From assembly GCA_003246205.1 (NCBI GenBank), contig QKBC01000016.1, positions 51,944-115,943 of the forward strand: a stretch of 64,000 nt of DNA, written 5' to 3'. Each line of letters opens with the position of its first letter. Position 1 is the first letter of the stretch. Below the pieces are notes generated by a model. It was given only the letters and a program-made list of their open reading frames with translations, made no database searches and was not told the origin of the DNA. Of the stretch, positions 52,529 through 60,857 are shown one piece after another. The stretch is from Flavobacterium haoranii. Lineage in GTDB: Bacteria; Bacteroidota; Bacteroidia; Flavobacteriales; Flavobacteriaceae. The position numbers and the translations under genes were made by a program.

Positions 52529-53487
52529 TACTTTGCGGGTTTATATTTGGAACGTTCAAAAATAGTTTTGGCATCCATAGCCAACATATCGTGCAAAGAT
52601 ACATTATTATTTTCCATATAACTTCTAACAATTTGCCATCCTAACCATTGCCCGACTCTTCCCGGCGATTCATTGTCTATATCCAAATAGAACTTTGAAA
52701 AAGGAGCTTCCTCTATAAACCGGAATTCATTCTTTTGATTGGTATCAAAAAGCAAATTGTTTTCAATGAAGTAGCTCCACATTTGAGCTTCATTTTCTTT
52801 ACACCAAACTATTTGTTCTTCCGTATATGCCATTTTAGAAGCATCTGAAAATTTAGGCAGTAACAAATCTTCCATATACAATATTTTCCCATAATAAATC
52901 ATACTGGAAAGTAATGTTCTGTCAAACGGAGCCGGAACTTTTTGTACTGCAAAACTAGTCGCTAAATCCGGTAAAATCTCATCTTGATTAAAACGTACCC
53001 GCTGATATTCCGGAAAATCTGTATAAAAACGATGTTCGGAACCTAAATAGCAATCCAAGGAAATCAACGCCAAAGTATCTGCATAGATAGCCTTAGCATC
53101 TGTATCTACTTCATTAATTAAAGTAATTACTCTAGGTGTTTTATATTTGGGAAAATAATATTGTACTCTGGCAAAAAAATCTTCAAGCTCACTATTCAGT
53201 ACTTCTAAGTTTCCATATTTCTTCTGTACTTCGTTATACAATTCCCGCAATAAAGGATCGTTTAATTTACTAATCCAAACACTATCTTTATTTCCCGGCG
53301 GAAAAAAGAACGGGTATTCTGCTTTTATCTTTTTTAAATCTTCCGGTTTAGACTGATAAAATATTTGATCAAAACGTTCTACTTTGAAATCCACAGGAAT
53401 AGTAGCTATTTCTTTATCTGTTTTACTTTCTTCTTTACAAGAAAACAGAAGCCAAAGAATAGAAAAAACAAACAGTTTCTTCGTCAT
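52528..53487 (-). CDS. gldB: Gliding motility lipoprotein GldB
   Basis: A 319-residue lipoprotein: signal MTKKLFVFSILWLLFSCKEE with the lipobox Cys at 17. The body (VERFDQIFYQSKPEDLKKIK, then AEYPFFFPPGNKDSVWISK and DCYLGSEHRFYTDFPEYQRV) fits GldB. It is required for gliding motility in F. johnsoniae and probably faces the periplasm. It is divergent from nadE, 106 bases away. Confidence 0.93.
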   Translation of the reverse strand: MTKKLFVFSILWLLFSCKEESKTDKEIATIPVDFKVERFDQIFYQSKPEDLKKIKAEYPFFFPPGNKDSVWISKLNDPLLRELYNEVQKKYGNLEVLNSELEDFFARVQYYFPKYKTPRVITLINEVDTDAKAIYADTLALISLDCYLGSEHRFYTDFPEYQRVRFNQDEILPDLATSFAVQKVPAPFDRTLLSSMIYYGKILYMEDLLLPKFSDASKMAYTEEQIVWCKENEAQMWSYFIENNLLFDTNQKNEFRFIEEAPFSKFYLDIDNESPGRVGQWLGWQIVRSYMENNNVSLHDMLAMDAKTIFERSKYKPAK

Positions 53488-53593
53488 AGTTTTTAAGTTT
53501 ATTAGTATTTTTGAGTAATGTTAAGTTACCTTCTTTTCACATTGTTAAAAAGTAACGACAAATATACAGTTATAGTACAAAAAAATATAAAAA

Positions 53594-54400
53594 ATGAGTG
53601 TATCAGCAACTTTTAATCCAGAAAAAATTAACGAACATATTGTAAAATGGCTTTACGATTACGCTATTAATGCTAATGCAAAAGGTTTTGTTATAGGCAT
53701 TTCCGGCGGAGTAGACAGTGCTTTAACATCAACCTTATGTGCGCAAACCGGTTTACCTACTTTATGTGTAGAAATGCCGATTCACCAACACAAAAGTCAT
53801 GTAGACAGAGCCAATGAACATATTACACAATTAAGTAAGCGCTTTTCAAACGTAAGCAAGGCTTATGCCGATTTAACACCTGTTTTTGATACTTTTTTAA
53901 ATCAAGTTGAAAAAGACGAAAACAACAAATCTTATGAGATAACGCTTGCCAATACAAGAGCCCGATTAAGAATGACCACTCTTTATTATTTTGCCGGATT
54001 AAACGGTTTTTTAGTAGCCGGAACCGGGAATAAAGTAGAAGATTTTGGTGTAGGATTTTATACTAAATACGGCGACGGAGGTGTAGATTTAAGCCCTATT
54101 GCTGATTTGGTTAAGAGCGAAGTACGAGCTTTAGCTCAGTTCCTAAATGTTCCTAACAGTATTTTGACAGCGAAACCTTCGGATGGTTTATACGAAAATG
54201 ATTTATCAGATGAAGATCAAATCGGGGCAAGTTATGACGAACTGGAATGGGCAATGGAACAAGATAGTTTAGGCAAGTCCGCAAACGATTTCAATGGGCG
54301 CGAAGCAGAAGTTTTTAGCATTTTTAAAAGATTAAATACTATCAATCAACATAAGATGAATCCTATTCCAATTTGCGTAATTCCGAAAAACTTTAAATAA
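53594..54400 (+). CDS. nadE: NAD(+) synthase
   Basis: A 268-residue NAD synthetase of the short, ammonia-dependent type. The PP-loop is GFVIGISGGVDSALTSTLC; TGNKVEDFGVGFYTKYGDGG and LSPIADLVKSEVRALAQFL follow, and KPSDGLYENDLSDEDQIGAS closes the site. It converts nicotinate adenine dinucleotide to NAD. No glutaminase domain is fused. Confidence 0.96.
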   Translation: MSVSATFNPEKINEHIVKWLYDYAINANAKGFVIGISGGVDSALTSTLCAQTGLPTLCVEMPIHQHKSHVDRANEHITQLSKRFSNVSKAYADLTPVFDTFLNQVEKDENNKSYEITLANTRARLRMTTLYYFAGLNGFLVAGTGNKVEDFGVGFYTKYGDGGVDLSPIADLVKSEVRALAQFLNVPNSILTAKPSDGLYENDLSDEDQIGASYDELEWAMEQDSLGKSANDFNGREAEVFSIFKRLNTINQHKMNPIPICVIPKNFK

Positions 54401-54437
54401 TAATTACGTAATTAACAGGAATTTACATTTTTATCAC

Positions 54438-54445
54438 TATATTTG
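54438..54445 (+). promoter_or_regulatory. -7 promoter element of the LuxR-type regulator gene
   Basis: TATATTTG, 35 bases before the ATG. The -33 position has no TTTG. Confidence 0.5.
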
Positions 54446-54479
54446 TACCCCTACTATTATTAACCAAATTATTAAAAAA

Positions 54480-55109
54480 ATGATTAGAGTTTGTACCGCC
54501 GACAATCAACCCATTGTTCGTTATGGACTAAAGACGTATTTTAAAGAAAATGCGGATATTGAGGTTGTAGCTCAAGCATCGGATCTTGATGAATTAGTGA
54601 ACATTTTAGAAGACAAAAAAATCGATGTAATTTTATTAGACATTGAATTAAGTGGTATTTCAAGCATTCGAGACGTTAAAGAATTATTAAAAGAATTCCC
54701 GGGTTCAAGAATTGTACTTTATACTACAGTTTCTGAAAAAATGTATGCACCAACAGCTGTTAAAGCTGGTGTTTCTGCTTATGTTTCTAAAAACGCTTCT
54801 TTAAAAGAACTTGAAAACATTCTTTACAAAGTGAAAAAAGGAGAAGTGGTTGTTAGTGAAGATGTGAAAAAGAAAATTGAAGTTTTAAGCAAAGGCAAAA
54901 AAGCGGATCGTTTATTCAAAAAACTATCTGCCAGAGAAGTTGAAGTTTTACGTTATTTAAATGACGGAAAGAAAAACAAAGAAATTGCTGAAATCTTAAA
55001 GCTAGATGAAAAAACTATCAGCACGTATAAATTGCGTTTATTAGCTAAATTAAATGTTACTAACTTGGTTGACTTGTTGAACAAGGCTAAAACATTGGAT
55101 GTAATTTAA
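54480..55109 (+). CDS. NarL/LuxR-family response regulator
   Basis: A 209-residue protein: receiver domain (RVCTADNQPIVRYGLKTYFK, VILLDIELSGISSIR with the phospho-Asp) and LuxR helix-turn-helix (LSAREVEVLRYLNDGKKNKE, then IAEILKLDEKTISTYKLRLL). No kinase lies next to it. It is conserved beside nadE and dnaG in related genomes as far as I recall. Its stop is one base from that of the convergent dnaG. Confidence 0.92.
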   Translation: MIRVCTADNQPIVRYGLKTYFKENADIEVVAQASDLDELVNILEDKKIDVILLDIELSGISSIRDVKELLKEFPGSRIVLYTTVSEKMYAPTAVKAGVSAYVSKNASLKELENILYKVKKGEVVVSEDVKKKIEVLSKGKKADRLFKKLSAREVEVLRYLNDGKKNKEIAEILKLDEKTISTYKLRLLAKLNVTNLVDLLNKAKTLDVI

Positions 55110-55110
55110 T

Positions 55111-57093
55111 TTAACTGTAACGACTCATTACTCTACCGAGCTTTTTGGCAAAGATATTAGTGAGTCCTAAATAATCCATTACCAAAGACAATGTTTCCGC
55201 ATTGTCTTTGTCTTTTTCATTCCCTATCGATTGTTTCAATTCTTCCACAATACTGTTTACCCAATACCATCTTAATGACAGAATAGTTTCAGTTACATAT
55301 TGGGCAATAGTCTGTTCTTTTTGCTTTACAAAGATCTGCTTAACCTCCCAATTGTGCAAAGTTTCTTTCTCCTCATTCATCAGTATAGAAGTTACTTCAC
55401 CTGCAATTTCGGGTTGTAACTGCATTAAATACTGCTCCATGTGGAAATCATCCGTTTGGTTGTAATAGTTTATCAGATCTGCATAAATAGCTTTAAAAAC
55501 GGGATTAGCCAATTCTATTTCGTCTTCCTGCAAACTCATATAAATGCGTTGAAAGACTTTATACTTTCGATATTCTTTAACTTCTGTTAATTCTCCTTCT
55601 TCGTCGGCTTTCAGAAAAACATCTTCAAATTCTTCTTGTGCATTACCATATAAAAGTAAGATCTCTATAATTCTTTGTTCTAGTTCAAATTGGATATCTA
55701 CTTTTGTCTGCTGCTCAAAATTTTCATTTTTAACTACTTCAAAGACTTTTTCTTTTTGATCTGCTTTAAACTTTTTATTAGCATCAGCAATTTCCTTTTT
55801 ATCAATCTGGGCTAAAGTATTGAACAATACATCTTCTGATATGTCCATAATTCTGGAACATTCCTGAATGTAAACTTCGCGCTTGATCCTATCTGATATT
55901 TTAGAAATACTGACTACCATATCTCGAATCAAATCGGCTTTTTTTATCGGATCGTTATCTGCTTCTTTCATCAAAAGCGAAGCTTTGAACTGGATAAAAT
56001 CTTTAGCATTTTCTTCCAGATAGCTTACTAACTCTTCAAACGGCGTTTTTTTAGCAAAACTATCCGGATCTTCTCCATCCGGAAATGCACAAACACGAAC
56101 GTTCATTCCGGCTTCCAAAATTAAATCAATACCACGAATAGAGGCTCTTAACCCGGCCGCATCGCCATCAAAGAGAACCGTTATGTTTTTGGTTAACCTT
56201 TTGACCAAATTGATCTGATCAGGTGTTAATGCGGTTCCCGAAGAAGCCACTACATTTTCAATTCCCGTTTGGTTAAATTGGATTACATCGGTATATCCTT
56301 CAACTAGGTAGCAATTATCTTGCTTGGCAATTGCTTGTTTAGCATGATAAATACCGTATAGAACTTTACTCTTATGATAAATTTCACTTTCAGGTGAATT
56401 CAGGTATTTAGCTGCTTTTTTATCATTGGTCAGAATTCGTCCTCCGAAACCTAGCACTCGCCCGCTCATACTTTGTATCGGAAACATCACTCGACCTTTA
56501 AAGCGATCGAACTGTTTGTCTTCTTTTACAATAGTTAAACCGGTCTTCTCTAAGAACTCTAGTTGGTATCCTTTCTCTATAGCTTCTTTGGTAAAAGCAT
56601 CCCAAATATTAGGAGAATATCCTAATCCGAATTTTTCAATGGTATCTTGAGAAAAACCTCTTTCTTTAAAATAAGTTAAACCGATTGCTTTTCCTTCTTC
56701 CGAATTTTGTAAGATATTATGAAAATACTGTTGAGCAAATTCTGAAACCAGATACATACTTTCTTTCTCATTGGCTACAGCTGCTTCTTCAGAAGATTGT
56801 ACGGTCTCTTCTATTTCGATATTGTATTTTTTAGCTAAATACCGAATAGCTTCGGGATAGCTGAAGTGTTCGTGTTCCATCAAAAAGGTCACGGCATTAC
56901 CACCTTTTCCCGAACTAAAGTCTTTCCATATCTGTTTTACCGGAGACACCATAAAAGAAGGTGATTTTTCGTTTACAAACGGACTCAAGCCTTTTAAGTT
57001 GCTCCCAGCTCGTTTCAACTGAACAAAATCGCCGATTACCTCCTCTACCCGAGCGGTTTCAAAAACAGTGTCTATGGTACTTTGTGATATCAA
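55111..57093 (-). CDS. dnaG: DNA primase
   Basis: About 660 residues from the TTG at 57093 (ISQSTIDTVFETARVEEVIG). The longer frame from ATG 57135 would add 14 residues. I reject it because it starts directly at the T-run of the upstream terminator and contains a perfect -7 box, TATCTTTG, so it lies before the probable transcription start. The zinc domain normally has CHxC...C; here the visible part is LKGLSPFVNEKSPSFMVSPV, with no cysteines, as in other flavobacterial primases. The TOPRIM domain has YLVEGYTDVIQFNQTGIENV and LFDGDAAGLRASIRGIDLIL. Confidence 0.93.
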   Translation of the reverse strand: MISQSTIDTVFETARVEEVIGDFVQLKRAGSNLKGLSPFVNEKSPSFMVSPVKQIWKDFSSGKGGNAVTFLMEHEHFSYPEAIRYLAKKYNIEIEETVQSSEEAAVANEKESMYLVSEFAQQYFHNILQNSEEGKAIGLTYFKERGFSQDTIEKFGLGYSPNIWDAFTKEAIEKGYQLEFLEKTGLTIVKEDKQFDRFKGRVMFPIQSMSGRVLGFGGRILTNDKKAAKYLNSPESEIYHKSKVLYGIYHAKQAIAKQDNCYLVEGYTDVIQFNQTGIENVVASSGTALTPDQINLVKRLTKNITVLFDGDAAGLRASIRGIDLILEAGMNVRVCAFPDGEDPDSFAKKTPFEELVSYLEENAKDFIQFKASLLMKEADNDPIKKADLIRDMVVSISKISDRIKREVYIQECSRIMDISEDVLFNTLAQIDKKEIADANKKFKADQKEKVFEVVKNENFEQQTKVDIQFELEQRIIEILLLYGNAQEEFEDVFLKADEEGELTEVKEYRKYKVFQRIYMSLQEDEIELANPVFKAIYADLINYYNQTDDFHMEQYLMQLQPEIAGEVTSILMNEEKETLHNWEVKQIFVKQKEQTIAQYVTETILSLRWYWVNSIVEELKQSIGNEKDKDNAETLSLVMDYLGLTNIFAKKLGRVMSRYS

Positions 57094-57116
57094 TCCGAAT
57101 ATTTTTTTGGAAGATT

Positions 57117-57124
57117 CAAAGATA
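57117..57124 (-). promoter_or_regulatory. -7 promoter element of dnaG
   Basis: On the minus strand TATCTTTG (57124-57117) exactly fits the consensus. The transcript would begin near 57109, about 16 bases before the TTG start at 57093 but after the ATG at 57135. The -33 TTTG is only approximate (CTTG near 57151). Confidence 0.6.
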
Positions 57125-57135
57125 CGAAGTTCCAT

Positions 57136-57174
57136 AAAAAAACCTGCAAGGTTTTCGTCCTTACAGGCTTTTTT
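57136..57174 (-). terminator. Terminator after the outer-membrane protein gene, before dnaG
   Basis: Minus-strand hairpin CCTGTAAGG/CCTTGCAGG with one mismatch, loop ACGAAAA and a run of seven T's that touches the rejected ATG of dnaG. Confidence 0.8.
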
Positions 57175-57192
57175 AAACTAAATTCAAATTTT

Positions 57193-58287
57193 TTAATTAA
57201 AATCAAATCGTACTCCTAAAGAAATATTGTTTTGATCTACCGCATTGTCTTTAAATAGTGGATTGATATCGTATTTGGCATATAAACTCATGGTTCCATA
57301 ACCTATATAAGCACTTAAACCATAATTGAAATCAGAAACATTGAAATCTCCTTTTTGTTTTGTTTTAACTCTTTGATCGTCTTCTTCATATTTCAAAATC
57401 TGTTTTGATTTTACACGAACTCCGGCATATCCTCCGATTCCTACACGAAATGATTCATGCGTTCTGAAATAACTTTCTCCATCTTTATTAACCTTTTTCG
57501 GCGTAAAATCGAATTCTAAATGAACCGGTATTGTTAAATACACGTTTCTTAATCGTGATTCATCAAAACTAACTGCTCCGGTCTGCAATTCCGTTGCATC
57601 TCCGTTTTTTACGAAGTAACGATTGTCTGTCGGACGCAAATTGTTGTACATAACCGATAAACCATATTTAGCATGCAGCAAATTGTGATCTTTCAAAATT
57701 CGGGAATTTAGAGTTAAACCCCATTCGTAGAAATGTGATCCCCAAACTCTGAAATCAGATTTATCAAAACTTTCACCATCTGTTACTACATTATTTAATC
57801 CTGCAGCAAATACAAATTGGGTAGTTGTTCTTCTTTCTGATCTTGGTTTGTATTCTTTTTTTGATTTTCCTTTGGAAGGTTCAAAGCTGATAATAACCCG
57901 GCCTTTTCTAAACTCTATGGTATCTTGTTCGGTTTCTCTTATTCTTCCGTCCACTTTATCCTGCACCAATTGAGACAATCTAGCCTCTTCGACCGCTACT
58001 TTGGTTTCAATATTTTGCGCTCTTTCTTTTGCAATTTTTAATTTCAGTGCGTCTCCTTCTTCTTTTGTAATTTTCCCTTCTTCAATTTGTTTATCGATAG
58101 TAGCAACTTCTTCTTTCAACGCTTGCTTTTCTGCTGTTGTAATGGTTTGAATATTGTTAGCTATCTCTTTTGCCTGAGATTCAAAACTTCTCATTTGTTT
58201 TACCTTCACTGAATCTCTTTCCTGAGCACTTATTTTCCCTATAAAGGTTAATAAAATTACGACGGTATAAAGAATAATTTTTTGCAT
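57193..58287 (-). CDS. Outer-membrane beta-barrel protein with coiled-coil N-terminus
   Basis: A 364-residue protein: signal peptide (MQKIILYTVVILLTFIGKIS), a highly charged helical region (about 35-110, KQALKEEVATIDKQIEEGKI, then TKEEGDALKLKIAKERAQNI) and a C-terminal barrel (about 150-364) rich in aromatic strands (FVFAAGLNNVVTD, LSVMYNNLRPTDNRYFVKNG, MSLYAKYDINPLF, ending ISLGVRFDFN). It is not PorT or a named porin. It is the third gene of the ECF sigma operon, 42 bases after the previous stop, so it may be a target of that sigma factor. Confidence 0.7.
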   Translation of the reverse strand: MQKIILYTVVILLTFIGKISAQERDSVKVKQMRSFESQAKEIANNIQTITTAEKQALKEEVATIDKQIEEGKITKEEGDALKLKIAKERAQNIETKVAVEEARLSQLVQDKVDGRIRETEQDTIEFRKGRVIISFEPSKGKSKKEYKPRSERRTTTQFVFAAGLNNVVTDGESFDKSDFRVWGSHFYEWGLTLNSRILKDHNLLHAKYGLSVMYNNLRPTDNRYFVKNGDATELQTGAVSFDESRLRNVYLTIPVHLEFDFTPKKVNKDGESYFRTHESFRVGIGGYAGVRVKSKQILKYEEDDQRVKTKQKGDFNVSDFNYGLSAYIGYGTMSLYAKYDINPLFKDNAVDQNNISLGVRFDFN

Positions 58288-58329
58288 AACTGTTCGTTTT
58301 TTAATTAATGATTTTATAATGATTGAGAT

Positions 58330-59034
58330 TTATTCCTGATAATTTCTGCTAGCCAGAGCTGATTTTACTTTATTGTAATTTTTACTGATCTTATCCAAAG
58401 TACTTTCTCTGTATTCTGTTTGGATTTCTCCTTCAACAGATGACAAAAGCTCATCAGCACTCACTTTTAGCGCATTTTTTTTATTTTTCGTTTTCTCTGA
58501 AACAGCTTCTTTTGAATAATTTCCTTCAACAGAAGCTAATAATTCTTCCGGTGTAACATACTGATATTGATATTCCTCACCTTTTTCTACAACCGATAAT
58601 TCAACAGAAGAAGAAACAAGCGTAATTTCAACATCTTCCACCGCTACTTTTGGAATTTCCTTCGATTGCGCATAATTTATATTGCCTTTCTGAGCAATTC
58701 TAAGTTCATTCTGTATTGTCATTCGCACTTCGCTATTATTCTCATTCTGTACATTATTCTCAACTTCATCTGATTGAACTTCCGGGACTGACACCATTTT
58801 ATTTTCCGGAACTATCATTTTATTCGTATTTGACTGAATAAACCAATACGAAATTCCGAAAATCACAAATAATGACGCTGCTATATAAAGCCAAAAGTTA
58901 TTTTTCTTATTAGGTTGTTCCTGAGTAGCTAACATTGCATCCAATCTATCCCAAGCAGCGTCAGAGGGCTTTACCTCTCTCTTCGCCAGCTTTTCTTTGG
59001 CTATCTGTTCAAATTTATTCGGTTCCATTTTCAT
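58330..59034 (-). CDS. Membrane protein, probable anti-sigma factor of the ECF sigma
   Basis: A 234-residue protein with one membrane helix (FWLYIAASLFVIFGISYWFI, about 46-65) after a cytoplasmic part (MEPNKFEQIAKEKLAKREVK) and a long acidic periplasmic part with two PEELLASVEGNYSKE/ADELLSSVEGEIQTE repeats. The place right after an ECF sigma gene, with a 20-base overlap, suggests an anti-sigma or a partner of it. No zinc motif is visible, so it is not a ZAS type. Sequence alone would not name it. Confidence 0.6.
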   Translation of the reverse strand: MKMEPNKFEQIAKEKLAKREVKPSDAAWDRLDAMLATQEQPNKKNNFWLYIAASLFVIFGISYWFIQSNTNKMIVPENKMVSVPEVQSDEVENNVQNENNSEVRMTIQNELRIAQKGNINYAQSKEIPKVAVEDVEITLVSSSVELSVVEKGEEYQYQYVTPEELLASVEGNYSKEAVSEKTKNKKNALKVSADELLSSVEGEIQTEYRESTLDKISKNYNKVKSALASRNYQE

Positions 59035-59584
59035 TAGCTTTTAATTGGTTAATTTGGTTTTGCAGTAATTTGCGTGCATGTGCTAATTGTGACTTCGATG
59101 TTCCTTCGTTTATATTCAGCATTTTAGCTATTTCCTGATGTTTATATCCTTCTATTGCATAAAGATTAAAAACTGTTTGACAGCCGTCCGGCAGATTATC
59201 AATCAAATATTGAATATCATCAACAGAAAATTCTTGTGTTTCCAAAGCGGCTTCCTGTTCATTAGATACAACTTCTGCAATATTATTATGAGAAATAAAA
59301 TTTTTCTTTACTCTGAGGAAATCAATACATTCATGGATCATTATTTTTCGAATCCAACCTTCAAAACTTCCTTTGTTTTCATATCGGTTCAGATTGGTAA
59401 AAACTTTCATAAAAGCAGTAATCATCACATCTTCGGCATGCTGTACGTCTTTAATATACTGACGGCAAACACTTAACATTTTAGGTGAATATTTTTCATA
59501 TAATATTCTTTGCGCCTGCCTGTTATGAGCAATGGCTTGCTGAATGGTTTTATTTTCGTCTCTATGTAAATGGATTACTTTCAT
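59015..59584 (-). CDS. ECF-type sigma factor
   Basis: A 189-residue sigma-70 family protein with regions 2 and 4 only: KYSPKMLSVCRQYIKDVQHA, EDVMITAFMKVFTNLNRYEN, FEGWIRKIMIHECIDFLRVK, and the helix-turn-helix YAIEGYKHQEIAKMLNINEG, then TSKSQLAHARKLLQNQI. It directs RNA polymerase to stress genes, probably the operon that it starts. It overlaps the next gene by 20 bases. A 12-base inverted repeat lies upstream at 59625-59657. Confidence 0.9.
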   Translation of the reverse strand: MKVIHLHRDENKTIQQAIAHNRQAQRILYEKYSPKMLSVCRQYIKDVQHAEDVMITAFMKVFTNLNRYENKGSFEGWIRKIMIHECIDFLRVKKNFISHNNIAEVVSNEQEAALETQEFSVDDIQYLIDNLPDGCQTVFNLYAIEGYKHQEIAKMLNINEGTSKSQLAHARKLLQNQINQLKANENGTE

Positions 59585-59624
59585 AAAAGTTTACTACTCA
59601 TCTCAAAAACTCAACTTTAATGCC

Positions 59625-59657
59625 AAATTCTGTTTTTTAGAAACTAAAACAGAATTT
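59625..59657. promoter_or_regulatory. Perfect 12-bp inverted repeat upstream of the ECF sigma gene
   Basis: AAATTCTGTTTT and AAAACAGAATTT around a nine-base spacer, 41 bases before the sigma gene start. There is no T-run on the minus strand, so it is not a terminator; it may be an operator or a leader hairpin. Confidence 0.45.
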
Positions 59658-59780
59658 GTTTCGTCTTTCTATTAGTATAGACGAGATGGGTTTTAAAATA
59701 GTTGTATGATGTATGAAAAAAAAATATTCTCTTTAACAGAAACCGCAATAATCAACTAAATTACAGCACTTTAAAATAAT

Positions 59781-60761
59781 TTATTTTTTACGTTCAATAA
59801 CGTAATTCACCATTAAGGTCAGTGAATTTTTATAAGGAGAAGAAGGAAAATCTTGAATTAATGCTAAAGCTTCTTGTTGAAAAGCAATCATTTTTTCTTC
59901 CGCATACGTAAGTCCACCCTGCTTTTTTACAAAATCAATAACTTCTTTTACTCTTTTTTTATCCTTATTATAGTTTTTTACGGAATTGATTAACCATTTC
60001 TTTTCTTGTTCAGAAGAATTGTTTAATGCATAAATCAAAGGCAAAGTCATTTTTTGCTCTTTAATGTCAATTCCTGTTGGTTTTCCGATAGCTTCGTCAG
60101 TATAATCAAATAAATCATCTTTAATTTGGAAAGCCATCCCAATTAATTCACCGAACTTGCGCATTTTTTCAATTAATTCTGTATTCTCTGGATTAACAGA
60201 ACAAGCACCAAGTGCACAACAAGCGGCGATTAAAGTTGCTGTTTTTTGACGGATGATCTCATAATATACTTCTTCTGTGATATCTAATCGACGTGCTTTT
60301 TCAATTTGTAACAACTCGCCTTCACTCATTTCGCGAACCGCAACGGAAATAATTCGCAACAAATCAAAATCGCCATTATCTATAGAGAGTAATAACCCTT
60401 TAGATAATAAATAATCACCCACTAAAACAGCAATTTTATTTTTCCAAAGTGCATTGATAGAGAAAAATCCTCTGCGTTTATTGCTGTCATCCACTACATC
60501 ATCATGAACCAAAGTAGCTGTATGAATCAACTCAATTACCGAAGCACCACGATATGTTCTATCATTAATAGTTCCTCCGGAAATCATTTTAGCTGTTAAG
60601 AAAACAAACATCGGACGCATTTGTTTTCCTTTTCGATTTACGATATAATAGGTAATTCTATTGAGCAGCGCCACTTTTGAAGACATCGATTCCAGGAACT
60701 TTTTTTCAAAAAGCTCCATCTCGGTGGCAATAGGTTGTTTTATCTGCTCTACTATTTTCAT
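59781..60761 (-). CDS. Polyprenyl diphosphate synthase
   Basis: A 326-residue all-helical isoprenyl synthase. The first aspartate-rich motif is HTATLVHDDVVDDSNKRRGF (DDxxD), the second is GMAFQIKDDLFDYTDEAIGK (DDxxD). VEQIKQPIATEMELFEKKF and KGKQMRPMFVFLTAKMI are typical too. It makes the octaprenyl or similar chain for menaquinone, or a shorter chain; the length cannot be told from motifs. It is a single gene between terminators. Confidence 0.93.
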   Translation of the reverse strand: MKIVEQIKQPIATEMELFEKKFLESMSSKVALLNRITYYIVNRKGKQMRPMFVFLTAKMISGGTINDRTYRGASVIELIHTATLVHDDVVDDSNKRRGFFSINALWKNKIAVLVGDYLLSKGLLLSIDNGDFDLLRIISVAVREMSEGELLQIEKARRLDITEEVYYEIIRQKTATLIAACCALGACSVNPENTELIEKMRKFGELIGMAFQIKDDLFDYTDEAIGKPTGIDIKEQKMTLPLIYALNNSSEQEKKWLINSVKNYNKDKKRVKEVIDFVKKQGGLTYAEEKMIAFQQEALALIQDFPSSPYKNSLTLMVNYVIERKK

Positions 60762-60792
60762 TTAGGATTCAAAAATAAACAAAACTAATTTC

Positions 60793-60842
60793 AAAAAAAA
60801 AGGATTTAGATTAGTTTTATAACTATTTCTAAATCCTTTTTA
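60793..60842 (-). terminator. Terminator after the OmpA-family gene
   Basis: Minus strand: AAAAAGGATTTAGA pairs with TCTAAATCCTTTTT across an AT-rich 22-base loop, and a run of T follows. It lies 15 bases after the OmpA stop. Confidence 0.8.
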
Positions 60843-60857
60843 TAATCTCTACAAAAT

